Positions 14,498 to 22,937 of a DNA stretch of 23,711 nt are shown here, piece by piece. The notes beneath the pieces are model-generated. The model saw nothing but the letters and a program-made list of their open reading frames with translations. It was not told where the DNA came from and did not search any database. Source of the stretch: CAYFSC01 sp964345695 (GTDB taxonomy: Bacteria > Bacteroidota > Rhodothermia > Rhodothermales > Salinibacteraceae); NCBI GenBank assembly GCA_964345695.1, contig CAYFSC010000029.1, positions 1 through 23,711 on the forward strand. The letters run 5' to 3'. Position 1 is the stretch's first letter. Each line of letters starts with the position of its first letter. The translations under genes and the position numbers were made by a program.

Positions 14498-16162
14498 ATG
14501 ATTTTGATGCAGTACACAGCACGCGGGTATACAGGATGGCTTCGTCGGGCGGTCGCCCTGTTTCTTCTCGCAACGTTGGGCGCGGGAGCCGTCTACGCGC
14601 AGCAGCCGGAGATTCCGCGGAATGAGGACGCCGAACTCATGTTTGAACAGGGCCTTGCGGCCTTCGAGGCGGGCAGCTACGAAACAGCGTACGAACGCTT
14701 TCGCCTCGCTACCGAGTACGACTTGAACCGCAAAACGACCGCCGCGCTGCTGATGGCGGGCAAGGCGCTTTACCGGCTGGAGCGCTATCGTGAGGCCATC
14801 GACATGCTGACCGCGCTGCTCGACCGCTATCCCGGCACGTCGTACCGCGATGCCGCCCAGGCGGTGCTCGACGCGGCCGAGCGTGGACAGGCGGCGTACG
14901 GCCAGGCGCCCGACACGCTGCGGATCGGCCTGGTGCTGCCGATGCGCGATCAGGATGCCCCGCTCACCCAGGCACTTCTCAACGGCATCCGGCTTGCCGT
15001 CGATGCGCGCAACGGCGTGCGCCGGCGGTACGTACTTCCGTCGCGGCTGCGGGCGTCGGTCGACACGTTCAACGTCTACGACACCACCACGCTCTTCAGC
15101 GACAGCCTCGCGCAGGCGGACGGCCCGACGTCCATCGTCACGCCGCGCGACACCATCCAGACCGATTCGCTGCAGATCGTGACCGAGCAGGTCCGCCGTC
15201 CCAATTGGGTGGCGCAGATGGTCTTCCGACGTACGGACGCCACCCCGGAAAGCGCCCGGACGGCGGTCGACTCGCTGGTGCGCCGCGACCGGGTGGACGT
15301 AATCATCGGGCCGCTGTACAGCCGAGAGGCCCGCACCGCAGGGGCCCGGGCCGATCGGGCGCGCACGGTTCTGGTCGCACCACTGGCGACGGACGTGAGC
15401 GTGTCGGCAGGGCGGCAGCACGTCTTTCAGGCCAACCCGACGATCCCCATGCGCGGCCGGCTGATGGCGCGGTTTGCGGCGCAGAGCCTGCTGATCGACC
15501 GGGTGGGGGTTGTGGTCGAAGCGAAGGACGACGCGGCGACTCGCATGGCGACGGGGTTCCGCGAAGAGGCCTCGCGCATCGGGCTCGGGGTGCCGTTCAC
15601 ACTGGAACTGCCGTCGGCCCGCGAGTGGTCGCGCCTTCCCCTTGCCTTCGAGGCCGACTCGACCCTGACGCCCGAGCAGCAAGCGACCGCCGAGGCCGTC
15701 TATCTGCCCATGACCGGCCGCAATGCGAAGGGCAACATCCAGGATGCGCTCGTCGGGCTCAGCCGAATGAGCCCCGACCTGCGTGCTCTGGGCAACTCAC
15801 AGTGGCACGACGTTTCTTTCAAAAAGGAGGCCAGCCGCCACCTCGCCACCTATGCGAATGATTTCTATGTGCAGACGCGGCGCGACGCCGTGCAGCGCTT
15901 CATCCGCGACTACCGACTTTTGACCGGCCGAACGCCCGGCGAACTGCCGGCCACCGAGCGGCGCTTGGCCTACACGGGGTACGACGTGGCGCACTTCCTG
16001 CTCACAACCCTGTCTCCCGCTGCAAAACCGCGTCCGGACGCGCTGCGTCGCCCCGACGCCTACGACGGCCTTGGCGTCCGGATTGACTTCCGGGCGGGCA
16101 ACGTCAACGAGGCCATGTTCTTTCACCGATACCGGTCCGGTCGCATCGAGCGCCTGCGCTAG
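14498..16162 (+). CDS. Exported TPR plus periplasmic-binding-fold protein, LpoA-like architecture
   Basis: A 554-residue exported protein. A signal peptide (about 1-35) ends in VYA before QQPEIP, a type I cleavage site with no lipobox. Tetratricopeptide-like repeats occupy about 42-125 (EQGLAAFEAGSYETAYERF, GKALYRLERYREAIDML). A type I periplasmic-binding domain starts near 141 (LRIGLVLPM) and includes DVIIGPLYS. This order matches LpoA, the activator of a penicillin-binding protein in Gammaproteobacteria, and also some Bacteroidota substrate-binding-like proteins. No ABC permease is nearby, which argues against transport. The last third ends in IDFRAGNVNEAMFF, typical of the binding-protein fold. 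Start could also be the ATG at 14507. Confidence 0.75.
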   Translation: MILMQYTARGYTGWLRRAVALFLLATLGAGAVYAQQPEIPRNEDAELMFEQGLAAFEAGSYETAYERFRLATEYDLNRKTTAALLMAGKALYRLERYREAIDMLTALLDRYPGTSYRDAAQAVLDAAERGQAAYGQAPDTLRIGLVLPMRDQDAPLTQALLNGIRLAVDARNGVRRRYVLPSRLRASVDTFNVYDTTTLFSDSLAQADGPTSIVTPRDTIQTDSLQIVTEQVRRPNWVAQMVFRRTDATPESARTAVDSLVRRDRVDVIIGPLYSREARTAGARADRARTVLVAPLATDVSVSAGRQHVFQANPTIPMRGRLMARFAAQSLLIDRVGVVVEAKDDAATRMATGFREEASRIGLGVPFTLELPSAREWSRLPLAFEADSTLTPEQQATAEAVYLPMTGRNAKGNIQDALVGLSRMSPDLRALGNSQWHDVSFKKEASRHLATYANDFYVQTRRDAVQRFIRDYRLLTGRTPGELPATERRLAYTGYDVAHFLLTTLSPAAKPRPDALRRPDAYDGLGVRIDFRAGNVNEAMFFHRYRSGRIERLR

Positions 16163-16284
16163 TGGCGCAGGAACAGACGTTTGGACGGGTCGTTACGGCT
16201 CGGCGTCGGGGCGCGGCCCCTTTCCCCCTGACTCTGCGTCGGCGCCTCTCTTCGCTTCGCTTTGTGAACTGGCTGCTCCTGTCC

Positions 16285-17130
16285 ATGCGTATTCGCCCCT
16301 TCTCGCCCGTTCTTGTTCTGATGCTGGCCGTCCTTGTCGGCTGCTCGGGCGGAGGCCGCATCACCCACCAGTCGGCCGAGCAGGCATTTCAGAAGGGACG
16401 GGCGGCGTTTCAGGAGGAGGACTACGACGAGGCTATCGACTACTTCCGGGCCGTCTTCCAGTATGGACGTGGCAACCAATATGCGTCCGATGCGCAGTAC
16501 TTCTTGGGGGCGTCCTACCGGGAGCAGGAGCGGTATCTGCTGGCTGCGAACGAGTTCAAACGCTTCCTGCAACTCTACCGCAACAACGAGCGGGTGCCGC
16601 AGGTCGAGTTCGAGCGGGCTCTGATGTATTTCAACCTGTCGCCCCACTACAAGCTCGATCAGAGCGACACGAAGTCGGCCATTTCGTACTTTCAACTGTT
16701 CATCGAGCGGCATCCGCGGCACGATCTCGTCCCCAAGGCCCGCGAGCACATCGAGACCCTCCGCAGCAAGCTGGCGCACAAGAAGTATGCAGCCGCCGAG
16801 CTCTATGAAAAGCGGGAGATGTGGCGCGCGGCAACGGAGACCTACAAACGCATCTTCGACCAGTATCCGGATACGCCCTGGGCCGACGATGCTTTGCTGG
16901 GCACGATTCGCTCGTACATCGAGTACGCCGACCGCAGCATCCAAAGCAAGCAGGACGATCGTCTGCAGAAGGCCATCGACACATACAACCGTCTCGCACA
17001 GGTTTTCCCCGACAGTCCGCTGCTAAACCAGGCCGAGGCGCTCTATTCCGAGGCGCGCAGCAAGCTGGCCGACATACAGCAAAGCGAGTCGCTCGCGACC
17101 GAAGAATCGTCTGGCGGAAGCGGAAACTGA
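16285..17130 (+). CDS. bamD: Outer-membrane assembly lipoprotein, BamD-like
   Basis: BamD is the TPR lipoprotein partner of BamA in folding outer-membrane beta-barrels. This 281-residue product has a lipoprotein signal with the lipobox LVGC (Cys20). Successive TPR-like helices follow: AEQAFQKGRAAFQEEDYDEA, YASDAQYFLGASYREQERY, then the KYAAAELYEKREMWRAA block conserved in BamD, and a later repeat with DQYPDTPWADDALL. The ATG at 16285 is chosen because it places the signal peptide at the N-terminus. A GTG at 16162 overlapping the previous stop would add 41 non-signal residues. Other BAM genes are not in view. It may be cotranscribed with the gene before it and with nadD, 25 bases downstream. 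Confidence 0.88.
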   Translation: MRIRPFSPVLVLMLAVLVGCSGGGRITHQSAEQAFQKGRAAFQEEDYDEAIDYFRAVFQYGRGNQYASDAQYFLGASYREQERYLLAANEFKRFLQLYRNNERVPQVEFERALMYFNLSPHYKLDQSDTKSAISYFQLFIERHPRHDLVPKAREHIETLRSKLAHKKYAAAELYEKREMWRAATETYKRIFDQYPDTPWADDALLGTIRSYIEYADRSIQSKQDDRLQKAIDTYNRLAQVFPDSPLLNQAEALYSEARSKLADIQQSESLATEESSGGSGN

Positions 17131-17155
17131 GCTCTCACCTACGCGTCCTGGCGCT

Positions 17156-17746
17156 ATGGACATTGGTCTTTTCGGTGGTTCGTTCAATCCGCCGCACGTG
17201 GCTCACCTCATTGTTGCCGAGATCGTGCGCGATCAGTTCGGATTGCAGGAGGTGTGGTGGATTCCAAATGCAACCCCGCCTCACAAGGTGGATGAGGAGC
17301 TCGTCGACGCCGATCACCGCCTTGCGATGACGGAACGCGCGACTGCTGAAAACCCAGGCTTCCGCGTGTGTGACGTCGAGATTCAGCGGGCCGGCGTGTC
17401 GTACACCGTCGATACGGTCTCGTCGCTCCAGAACGAGCATCCGGACGTCGACTTTGGTCTCATCATCGGCAGCGACAGCCTGGACCACTTCGCCGAGTGG
17501 CGCCGCCCGGACGAGATTGCGCGGCGCGTTCCGCTCATTGTGTACAAGCGGCCCGGCGTGATCGATGCCGTGGCGCCATCGCGCTTCGTCAACAGCGTGA
17601 AGTACGTTGCGGCTCCAGTGATGGAGGTGTCGGGCACCGAGGTGCGGGCGCGGCGCCAGGCCGGACGCTCCATTCGTCACCTGGTGCCCGAAACGGTCCG
17701 TACGTACATCGAGACGCACGGGCTGTACACTTCCGATCCAGCGTGA
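17156..17746 (+). CDS. nadD: Nicotinate-nucleotide adenylyltransferase
   Basis: It adenylates nicotinate mononucleotide to deamido-NAD, the penultimate step of NAD synthesis. The 196-residue protein has the nucleotidyltransferase motif GGSFNPPHVAH (7-17; H14, H17), PPHK (41-44), GSD (105-107) and the C-terminal SGTEVR (159-164), the family ISxTxIR motif. It ends in the usual VRTYIETHGLY. Complete and of normal length. Only 25 bases separate it from the BamD-like gene, so they probably share a transcript. NAD synthesis has no obvious functional link to the neighbours. Confidence 0.95.
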   Translation: MDIGLFGGSFNPPHVAHLIVAEIVRDQFGLQEVWWIPNATPPHKVDEELVDADHRLAMTERATAENPGFRVCDVEIQRAGVSYTVDTVSSLQNEHPDVDFGLIIGSDSLDHFAEWRRPDEIARRVPLIVYKRPGVIDAVAPSRFVNSVKYVAAPVMEVSGTEVRARRQAGRSIRHLVPETVRTYIETHGLYTSDPA

Positions 17747-17831
17747 AGGCGGTACCGGCGGCAAAGCCCCGGAGCGCGCCGCCCGACCGAAGCTGCGCCG
17801 TCCTGCTCCCTTCGGCTTATTCTACTTCGCC

Positions 17832-19427
17832 ATGCCGCCATCAATACGGCGCCCCGAGACGGTGCGCGAGCGTGCCGGGCAATGCGTAATGCCCCGTCTT
17901 GGCTCCAACCTGCCGCCGACCACTGCCGCCGAAACCGATGCCGACCGCGTGGGGCGGCTGCTGGAGCGGTGCCCGATAGGCGGGCTCATCCTGTTTCGCG
18001 GCGCGCATCCTGCCACCTCTAGGGGGCTTGCCGATCTGCAGCGCATCAGCCGCTTTCCGCTTCTGGTGGGGGCAGACATCGAGCGCGGCGTTGGGCAGCA
18101 GGTGCGTGGAGGCACGGTGTTTCCGCATGCGCAGGCGCTGGGAGCGACCGACCGCCCCGAGGCCGCTGCGGTCCGCCTGGCCCGCGTCACCGCCCGCGAG
18201 GCCCGGGCCTGCGGCATCCACTGGGCGTTTGCTCCCGTCGCCGACGTCAACACGTGCGCCGAGAATCCGATCATCGGCATCCGGGCGTTCGGAGAGGACC
18301 CGGCGCTTGCGTCCCGGTGTGTGAAGGCTTACGTCGACGCTGCGCGCGACGAGGGGCTCCTCACGACGGCCAAACACTTTCCGGGTCACGGCCGGACGGC
18401 CGTGGACTCACATGAAACGACCCCGGTTGTGGACGCGCCCACTGACGCGCTGGAACGCGTCGATCTCCCGCCTTTCCAGACCGCCATCGACGCCGGCGTG
18501 GACGCCATCATGACGGCTCATGTCGCGTATCCTGCTCTCGACCCGGAGGCCCGTCCGGCCACCGGCTCCTCTCCGATCCTCCGCGACCGGCTGCGCGACG
18601 AGATGGGGTTCGGCGGCGTGGTGGTGAGCGACAGTCTTCTGATGGAAGGCGGGCCGGGCCAGGGGCATCCGCCCGGGAAGCAGGCTGCCGCACTTCTGAA
18701 CGCCGGCGTGGATCTGCTGCTCGATCCCGACGATCCGGAGGCCGTGGTGGACGGGCTGGTTGCAGCGGTAGAGGATGGAGTGCTGTCGGAGTCGCGCCTC
18801 GATGCGGCCTGGCAGCGGGTCTGGCATCTGAAGATGCGCATCCGCGAGCAGTGGGGCAACGCGGCCTTCGCGCCTGCACCGGGCGACATGGACACCGCCA
18901 GGCATCGATCGGTGGCGGATGCGCTCGCCCGGCGGGCCGTTCGGGAGCGCGTGTCTGCCGAAGCCCTCTGGCCTTTATCGCCGTCGCGCGTGGGGGAAGG
19001 GCACACCCTGCAGGGAGTGGTCCTCACGCCGCGGGCCGACGCCAGGGCGCTCGCACCGCTTGCCGAGGCGCTGCGGTCGACCTATCCGGCGATCCGCTAC
19101 GACACCCTCACCGCCGAGAGTTCGTCTGCGCAGTACGACGCGGTTCGTGCCGCGGCGCTCGACGCAGAGCACCTCGTGCTGATCGGGGTCGTAGAGCCGG
19201 CGGCGTGGCACACCTTCGGCCTGCGCCGCGAGCAGCAGGCATGGATGCGTCGTCTCACCGCGTCGCGAGATGCGGTCGTCGCGGCGCTTGGGAGCCCACA
19301 CGTCTTGGACGCCGTGCCCCACGCCCACGTTCGCCTCTGTACCTACAGCACCGTGCCGGCATCACAGCGAGCCCTGGTGGCCTGCATGGCGGGCCAGGAA
19401 ACGAGCGCTCCGATTCCTCCTCTCTGA
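17832..19427 (+). CDS. Glycoside hydrolase family 3, beta-N-acetylhexosaminidase (NagZ-type)
   Basis: Probably removes terminal GlcNAc from muropeptides during peptidoglycan recycling. The 531-residue protein has a TIM-barrel domain (about 15-340) with KHFPGHG (181-187), then D192-S193-H194. This His/Asp dyad distinguishes NagZ-type enzymes from other GH3 members. The nucleophile is D267 in SDSLLM. A C-terminal alpha/beta domain (about 375-531) follows, as in two-domain NagZ enzymes of Gram-positives. No signal peptide is visible, so it is probably cytoplasmic. The conserved NPIIGIRAFGEDP loop is present. It lies 85 bases after nadD. Substrate is inferred; activity on other N-acetylhexosaminides is possible. 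Confidence 0.88.
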   Translation: MPPSIRRPETVRERAGQCVMPRLGSNLPPTTAAETDADRVGRLLERCPIGGLILFRGAHPATSRGLADLQRISRFPLLVGADIERGVGQQVRGGTVFPHAQALGATDRPEAAAVRLARVTAREARACGIHWAFAPVADVNTCAENPIIGIRAFGEDPALASRCVKAYVDAARDEGLLTTAKHFPGHGRTAVDSHETTPVVDAPTDALERVDLPPFQTAIDAGVDAIMTAHVAYPALDPEARPATGSSPILRDRLRDEMGFGGVVVSDSLLMEGGPGQGHPPGKQAAALLNAGVDLLLDPDDPEAVVDGLVAAVEDGVLSESRLDAAWQRVWHLKMRIREQWGNAAFAPAPGDMDTARHRSVADALARRAVRERVSAEALWPLSPSRVGEGHTLQGVVLTPRADARALAPLAEALRSTYPAIRYDTLTAESSSAQYDAVRAAALDAEHLVLIGVVEPAAWHTFGLRREQQAWMRRLTASRDAVVAALGSPHVLDAVPHAHVRLCTYSTVPASQRALVACMAGQETSAPIPPL

Positions 19428-19521
19428 ACGGACTGGAGGAATCTCTTGAGAGTGGCTTCGGTATATGCGAGTCCATCTTCCGCCCGTCCACGGCTGCCAC
19501 TCAACCGTTCCATCTCGTTCC

Positions 19522-20189
19522 ATGGGGCTCTTCGATCTGTTCCGGGAAGGGGGACCGCCCCTCGTGGAAGAGGCGTTCGAGAACGTGACAAACATGCTCT
19601 CGGACGGGCATCACATGTTTGAGTCTGCAACCGCGTTTGCGCTTGACAACGAAATCTTGAACGAAGACCTCAGCGCGGCCGACGAGGACATCAACCGATG
19701 CGAGCAGGAGTTGCGCCGATCGTTGCTGGAGCACCTCACGGTGAATCCCAACCGGGAGATGGTGTTCAGCCTAAAGCTGATCAGCATCGTGGGCGAGGCC
19801 GAGCGCATCGGCGACATCGCCAAGTCCATCGTCAAGGCTGGACGGCTGGCCCACAAGCCCCGGATGGGACCGCACGTAGAGCCGCTGCGCGACCTGCGCG
19901 ACCGCCTGAGGAAGATGTTCGACCTGGCCAAAGAGGGCTTGTGGAGGAGGATCCCGAGGCCGCACGGACGCTCATGAGCATGCACGAGGAGATCAAGGAT
20001 GACACGACGATGTACCTCGCCACGCTCGCCGAGGCCGACGACCTGACGGCCAATGAAGGCATCGTTTACGCTCTCCTCGCCCGACTGCTGAGCCGGATCA
20101 GCTCGCACCTGTCCAATGTTGCCTCCACCGTGACCGCGCCCTTCGACCGCATCCGGCGTGCCCATGCCGAAGGCACTGACGAAACGTGA
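19522..20189 (+). pseudogene. PhoU-like protein gene interrupted by a frameshift
   Basis: PhoU-domain proteins are helical bundles that regulate phosphate uptake and signalling. The N-terminal part (ATG 19522) encodes MGLFDLF..., the motif EAERIGDIAKSIVK, and continues to AKEGL at 19940. It then runs into a false tail and stops at 19975-19977. The matching C-terminal half (EEDPEAARTLMSMHEEI... to ...AHAEGTDET) continues in the next frame from about 19938 and stops at 20189. One missing base near 19936-19941 (or a -1 shift) restores a single ~222-residue protein. No canonical slippery heptamer is present, so a sequencing error or a real mutation is more likely than programmed frameshifting. 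The ORF starting at 19465 adds 19 unlike residues. Confidence 0.85.
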
Positions 20190-20299
20190 CGAATGCGGCA
20201 TGTGCCCGGAACCGCGGAACGTTTTCCGGGACCATCCGGAGAAGACACCCTCGATGCATACCGATCGCACCAACGAATACGGACCCGAACCATCCCACT

Positions 20300-20893
20300 A
20301 TGGCTGTCAAAGAGTCGACCATGTTAGAGCTGGGCACCGATGCCCGCGACTTCACGCTTCCCGTCGTCAATCCTGAGGTGGACGACGTCGAGGGAACCAT
20401 GCGCTCGCTCGACGACTACGCCGATGCGGAGGCGCTCGTCCTCGTCTTCATGTGCAACCACTGCCCCTATGTGAAGCACGTGGAGGACGCACTCCTGGAA
20501 ACCGCTCGCGAGTACCAGGACCGCGGTGTTCAGTTCATCGGCATCTGCTCGAACGATCCGGAGCGCTACCCAGACGACTCGTTCGAGAAGATGGCCAAGC
20601 GCGCGCAGATCAAGGACTATCCCTTCCCGTATCTGCACGACGAGACGCAGCAGGTGGCCAAAGAGTACACCGCCGCCTGCACGCCCGACTTCTTCGTCTT
20701 CGACGACGACCGGACGCTCGTTTACCGCGGCCGCTTCGACGAGACGCGCCCCGACCAGGGGGAGGCGCATGGCGGCGACCTGCGGCAGGCGCTCGACGAC
20801 CTGCTCGAGACCGGTCGCGTCACGATCGAGCAGAAGCCGTCGATGGGATGCAACATCAAGTGGAAGCCGGGCAACGAACCGGCACATGCGTAA
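20300..20893 (+). CDS. Thioredoxin-fold AhpC/TSA-like protein (PRX-like)
   Basis: A 197-residue cytoplasmic thioredoxin-fold protein with the characteristic FMCNHCPYVK segment, giving cysteines C52 and C55 as a CxxC pair. The opening GTDARDFTLPVV is peroxiredoxin-like, and the later conserved segments FIGICSNDPE and TPDFFVFD carry the cis-proline. The C-terminal SMGCNIKWK motif is typical of this bacterial subgroup. It is probably a thiol oxidoreductase or reductase of peroxides, but the substrate is unknown. The ATG at 20300 is chosen; an in-frame ATG at 20321 is also possible, and an upstream frame to 20186 adds unlike sequence. A weak terminator follows. Confidence 0.88.
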   Translation: MAVKESTMLELGTDARDFTLPVVNPEVDDVEGTMRSLDDYADAEALVLVFMCNHCPYVKHVEDALLETAREYQDRGVQFIGICSNDPERYPDDSFEKMAKRAQIKDYPFPYLHDETQQVAKEYTAACTPDFFVFDDDRTLVYRGRFDETRPDQGEAHGGDLRQALDDLLETGRVTIEQKPSMGCNIKWKPGNEPAHA

Positions 20894-20977
20894 CGCACGC
20901 GGCAAGGCTCGTCCCCCAACCAGAGCGGCCCTGCCACACTTGCGTGCGGACGGGCTCTCGTCTACCTTTTGAAAAGA

Positions 20978-21017
20978 GACGGGGACGCCGCCCCTCACGC
21001 CCCGCCCCGTCGGTTTT
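20978..21017 (+). terminator. Possible terminator after the thioredoxin-fold gene
   Basis: GACGGGG (20978-20984) pairs with CCCCGTC (21005-21011) across a 20-base GC-rich loop, and GG then TTTT follow. The long loop and two-base offset make it weaker than the other terminators here. Confidence 0.45.
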
Positions 21018-21039
21018 GCCGCCAACCCCCTTCAGCGCC

Positions 21040-21258
21040 ATGCTCTTTTCGGCCCGTGCCTTTCGGACGTGGGGACACATCCTCGTGGGGGCGAGCCTTT
21101 TCGCGATGTCGTTCATCGCCATCATGCTCGCTGCCGAACAGGTTGTGGACGGAGGCGTTCACTTCGCCCGGGCGACGAAAGCCATCGGCGGGGCGGCCTT
21201 TGTCGGCTACGTAGGCACCGCGTGGCTCGTCCGCCGTGAGCCGCCGCCGTCCGGATGA
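21040..21258 (+). CDS. Small membrane protein of unknown function
   Basis: A 72-residue ORF with two likely membrane helices: about residues 11-31 (WGHILVGASLFAMSFIAIML) and about 48-66 (AIGGAAFVGYVGTAWLV). They flank a short polar loop, and the C-terminal tail is positively charged (RREPPPSG). The hydrophobic pattern and in-frame ATG after a possible terminator support a real gene, although it sits in a longer frame that begins inside the upstream gene. I do not recognise the family. No Shine-Dalgarno is visible. Confidence 0.55.
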   Translation: MLFSARAFRTWGHILVGASLFAMSFIAIMLAAEQVVDGGVHFARATKAIGGAAFVGYVGTAWLVRREPPPSG

Positions 21259-21379
21259 CGGCTCGGAAACGGATACCTTTAAAATGATCGAGAGCTGGAA
21301 CCGCTTCCAGGCGAACTGGATTTCCCGCGGTGAAAGCCCCGCACTGATCGCGATGCATCGAACGAACCCAGAAGACGCC

Positions 21380-22228
21380 ATGAGTGACAAGACTGCCGTA
21401 GACACCACTGCCCCCGAAGACGAAGAGCGCTCCGCATTCGAAAAAGCAGCCGAAGAAGCCGGCGAAGATGTTGATCCGCGAACCATCCCTCAAGAACTGG
21501 AGGAGGAGCCGCCGGTCGGAGACGAGATCGAGTATCCCGATCATTCAGAGGAAGACCACGAAACGTGGCGGATCCTCGTTGAGCGTCAGATGGACCAACT
21601 GCCCGGCCGGGCCTGCGAGGCCTACCTGGAAGGGCAGGATGTCCTGAAGCTGGAGGCCGACCGCATCCCCGCCCTGGCCAACCTGAGCCAGCGGCTGGAA
21701 GAGGCCACCGGGTGGAAAGTCGCGAACGTACCTGGGCTCATTCACGAGAAGGACTTCTTCGATCTTCTGTCGCGCCGCATCTTCCCGTCCACCAACTACG
21801 TGCGGGGCCGTGACGAGCTCGATTACACCCCGGCGCCCGACTGCTTCCACGACATCTTCGGCCACATGCCGATGCTCACCCAGCCGGCGTTTGCCGACTT
21901 CTATCAGCTCTTCGGGCAGGCCGCGCTCGGTGCCGAGGGCTCGGTGCGCCCGCAGCTGGAGGCGTTCCACTGGTTCACCGTCGAGTTCGGACTCATTCGC
22001 GAGAACGGGGAGCAGCGCATCTTCGGCGCAGGCATCGTCTCCTCGAACGAAGAGGTGACGCACGCACTGTCCGACGAGGTGGAGGTCGTGACGTTCGACC
22101 CGGATACGCTCGTGAACACCGACTATGAGGTATACCATCTGCAGGACACGCTTTTCGTGATGGACTCCTTTCAGCAGCTTCTGGACGGCTTCCGGAGCTG
22201 GACGCAGTCGAAGGGCTTGCTGGAGTAG
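21380..22228 (+). CDS. phhA: Phenylalanine 4-hydroxylase
   Basis: A pterin-dependent, non-haem iron aromatic amino acid hydroxylase converting phenylalanine to tyrosine; 282 residues. The 2-His-1-Glu iron ligands are visible: H157 and H162 in CFHDIFGHMP and E202 in HWFTVEFG. LEADRIPAL, GRDELDYTPAPD and the PSTNYVR segment are family blocks. The first ~50 residues are very acidic and probably disordered. The ATG at 21380 fits the usual bacterial start. Alternatives at 21353, 21284 and 21236 would extend it with sequence unlike the family. TAAAAT at 21280-21285 could be a -10 element, which would exclude the two most upstream starts. The enzyme could serve tyrosine supply or phenylalanine catabolism. 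The pterin-recycling gene phhB is not in view. Confidence 0.93.
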   Translation: MSDKTAVDTTAPEDEERSAFEKAAEEAGEDVDPRTIPQELEEEPPVGDEIEYPDHSEEDHETWRILVERQMDQLPGRACEAYLEGQDVLKLEADRIPALANLSQRLEEATGWKVANVPGLIHEKDFFDLLSRRIFPSTNYVRGRDELDYTPAPDCFHDIFGHMPMLTQPAFADFYQLFGQAALGAEGSVRPQLEAFHWFTVEFGLIRENGEQRIFGAGIVSSNEEVTHALSDEVEVVTFDPDTLVNTDYEVYHLQDTLFVMDSFQQLLDGFRSWTQSKGLLE

Positions 22229-22294
22229 CCCCTTAACCCCACGGCGTTCCATTCAGCCTCATCCTGGCCGCGCCGGGGTGGGGCTGTTCGTTTT
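22227..22294 (+). terminator. Long-stem terminator after phhA
   Basis: AGCCCC (22227-22232), ACCCC (22236-22240) and GGCG (22243-22246) pair with CGCC (22271-22274), GGGGT (22275-22279) and GGGGCT (22280-22285). The 24-base loop is long, and TTTT occurs at 22291-22294. The left arm overlaps the phhA stop codon. A plausible but not perfect intrinsic terminator. Confidence 0.6.
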
Positions 22295-22388
22295 CCGGGC
22301 GCCCTCCGACGTCCCGGTCACCGATGTCTTCATCGTAAACTGGGCCGGATGGGGAAGGCGCCACGCTTGTGCCGACGGAACGGGCCCG

Positions 22389-22417
22389 TTGCCAAACCGG
22401 GTGCGTCTTCGTATGAT
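22389..22417 (+). promoter_or_regulatory. Strong sigma-70-type promoter for the SPOR lipoprotein
   Basis: TTGCCA (22389-22394), an ideal 17-base spacer, and TATGAT (22412-22417), five of six matches to TATAAT. Transcription would start near 22424, leaving a leader of about 33 bases before the ATG at 22457, which supports that start. Confidence 0.72.
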
Positions 22418-22456
22418 GACACGTCCAGGTCCCGTTCGCCGACGCGCCCGGTTTGC

Positions 22457-22927
22457 ATGAAGCATCGCGACAGACATCCTCTTCTTACGCGCTGGGTGGC
22501 AGGACTTGCGTGCGGTCTATGCATCGCGGTCCTGGCTGCCGGCTGCACCAGTGCCCGCGAGGGGAAGGAAAAGCGTGCGGAGCCGGAGGTGAAGCGCCTC
22601 TACCATGTGCAGATCCGCATGACGGAGCGCAAGGCCGTGGCCGACCGGACGGTCGGCGATGCGAAATCGTGGTGGCGTGAGCGGCCGGCCGCGGAGCGCC
22701 CCCGCGCTCTAGCCGGCATCGACGAGCTTCCCGTGTCCATTGCGTGGCGCCCGCCGCTCTACCGCGTCCGGATTGGCCCGTTTGCGTCCCGCCAGCGGGC
22801 CGAGATTATGCTCAAAGTCGTGGATGAGGGCTATCCCGATGCCTTCATCGCGCCCCAACGTGTCCAGGCCCAGCGACGGTCTCACCACGGCACCTTTCGC
22901 CCCTTCGCCCGCTCGTCCCGATACTGA
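22457..22927 (+). CDS. SPOR-domain-like lipoprotein
   Basis: A 156-residue envelope lipoprotein. Its signal peptide carries a lipobox LAAGC with Cys30 as the lipidated residue, after a hydrophobic core (AGLACGLCIAVLAAG). The mature part shows YHVQIRM near 55-60, and later PPLYRVRIGPFASRQRAEIML, the pattern of SPOR domains that bind denuded glycan strands at division sites. The spacing between the two beta-strand-like parts is longer than in a minimal SPOR domain. The C-terminus is basic (HHGTFRPFARSSRY). It was chosen over an upstream in-frame ATG (22349) because the promoter at 22389-22417 lies downstream of that ATG. It probably sits alone or with the nitrilase gene. Confidence 0.72.
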   Translation: MKHRDRHPLLTRWVAGLACGLCIAVLAAGCTSAREGKEKRAEPEVKRLYHVQIRMTERKAVADRTVGDAKSWWRERPAAERPRALAGIDELPVSIAWRPPLYRVRIGPFASRQRAEIMLKVVDEGYPDAFIAPQRVQAQRRSHHGTFRPFARSSRY

Positions 22928-22937
22928 CTGTACGCCG

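Noticed and set aside
19921..19977. Programmed -1 frameshift in the PhoU-like gene
   Set aside because: No X-XXY-YYZ slippery heptamer in the right frame and no obvious downstream stem; a missing base explains the break more simply.
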